From: Oasisia sp. SBJ-2009
Lineage: Eukaryota; Annelida; Polychaeta; Sabellida; Siboglinidae
DNA: 64,000 nucleotides
Assembly (NCBI GenBank): GCA_964017155.1
Contig: OZ024856.1
Location: forward strand, 8,507,811 to 8,571,810
Direction: 5' to 3'
Position numbers and translations under genes: made by a program. The number at the start of each line of letters is the position of its first letter. Position 1 is the stretch's first letter. Shown here one piece after another: positions 63,693-64,000 of the stretch. Under the pieces are notes generated by a model. The model was not told the origin of the DNA, ran no database searches, and was given only the letters and a program-made list of their open reading frames with translations.

Positions 63693-64000
63693 GTGATTTT
63701 CGAAATTTCGATAAACACCCCAAAGTGCGCTTGCGCCAATATAAGGGTATTTTCTCTTCTGAAAAATACAACGTACAAATACAGTTCGTTAGTTTTATGG
63801 ATCGTCATCGGTTCCCGAACTAGAAATCGACTACAACTTGTCGAGCTTCCAAAATGGTGCCTATATTTCGGAAATTACGCTAATCACCCTCAAAGTGCGC
63901 TTACGCCAATGCAAAGTTATTTTCACATCTGAAACCTACAATGTACCACTACTCTTCGTGACATGTGTGGATTCGCATGATTCCCAGAACGAAGAGTCAA
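63693..64000 (+). repeat. Partial beta monomer at right edge
   Basis: Begins with the beta head and palindrome and is cut by the window edge within subunit B, after 'gaacgaagagtcaa'. The array continues beyond the window. Confidence 0.95.

Larger units (their letters stand above)
1..64000 (+). repeat. Satellite DNA array, 515-516 bp monomers
   Basis: The entire window is a direct tandem array. The anchor 'atagtgg' (alpha) or 'atagtga' (beta) recurs every 515 or 516 bases from 291 to 63,693 with no gap, inversion or foreign insertion: 124 starts, 55 alpha-headed and 69 beta-headed. Alpha-to-beta and beta-to-beta steps are normally 515 bp and beta-to-alpha steps 516 bp, because the T-run in the beta tail is one base longer. 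Rare steps of 513-519 are explained by small indels. Both window edges lie inside the array, so its full length is unknown. Known biology: long satellites with higher-order repeats are typical of eukaryotic centromeric or pericentromeric heterochromatin. Assigning this array to a centromere is inference. I do not recognise the family. Confidence 0.98.

Noticed and set aside
291..63932. Recurring open frames of about 79 and 92 codons on + and 60-99 codons on -, once per monomer
   Set aside because: The main + strand frames start at GTG or TTG, the two overlap in different frames, and copies are broken by stops (near 2,475, 2,881, 58,111 and 59,141) or indels without consequence for neighbours. 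No known domain is recognisable. Their regular recurrence is explained by repeat homogenisation.
1..64000. CRISPR array
   Set aside because: The repeats are 515 bp and contiguous, with no unique spacers. The period is far outside CRISPR range.
1..64000. Tandem array of a mobile element or of rRNA genes
   Set aside because: No terminal repeats, target-site duplications, transposase or reverse-transcriptase motifs, and no recognisable rRNA core sequences occur in the monomer.

Overview
The whole 64-kb window is one uninterrupted head-to-tail satellite DNA array. I see no gene, RNA gene, transposon, CRISPR array or unique-sequence stretch. Such a long, ordered tandem array with nested periodicities points to eukaryotic heterochromatin, possibly centromeric or pericentromeric. 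I do not recognise the satellite family and cannot name the organism. A hand count on one monomer (301-814) gives about 39.5% G+C and 31 CpG sites against roughly 20 expected. That CpG surplus fits a lineage with little CpG methylation and decay (many invertebrates, for example) better than a heavily methylated genome, but it is weak evidence.

Four nested levels can be read. (1) A subunit of 169-176 bp, in three diverged forms A, B and C. (2) A 515-516 bp monomer made of A+B+C. (3) Two monomer types, alpha and beta, about 92% identical by hand count, which form a dimer of about 1,031 bp. (4) Local higher-order repeats (HORs) of 3, 4, 5, 7, 10 and 12 monomers. There are 124 monomer starts: 123 complete monomers plus a partial one at each window edge, all in one orientation. 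By their first subunit, 55 are alpha-headed and 69 beta-headed.

Layout: 1-8,544 strictly alternating alpha/beta with a weak 2,064-bp tetramer rhythm; 8,545-21,951 a mosaic with overlapping duplications at offsets of 2,579, 5,156 and 6,188 bp; 21,952-30,195 three-monomer and two-monomer duplications; 30,196-49,259 the most regular core, made of 7-mer (3,607 bp) and 5-mer (2,576 bp) units in the order 7-7-5-7-5-7, of which 7+5 forms a 6,183-bp 12-mer HOR; 50,292-55,444 a 2,577-bp 5-mer duplication; 58,023-62,146 a 2,062-bp 4-mer duplication; then alternating dimers to the end.

The biology shown is turnover of the array by unequal crossing-over and gene conversion. The 5-mer unit can be derived from the 7-mer by loss of one dimer, with the breakpoint inside a 77-bp interval. 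Marker variants present on both sides of the core but absent from it suggest that the core is a younger expansion inside an older array. A patch at about 35,727-36,964 holds at least nine small, mostly run-length indels and looks like an unpolished piece of assembly. Open frames of 60-106 codons recur every monomer, but they depend mostly on GTG/TTG starts and are by-products of the repeat.
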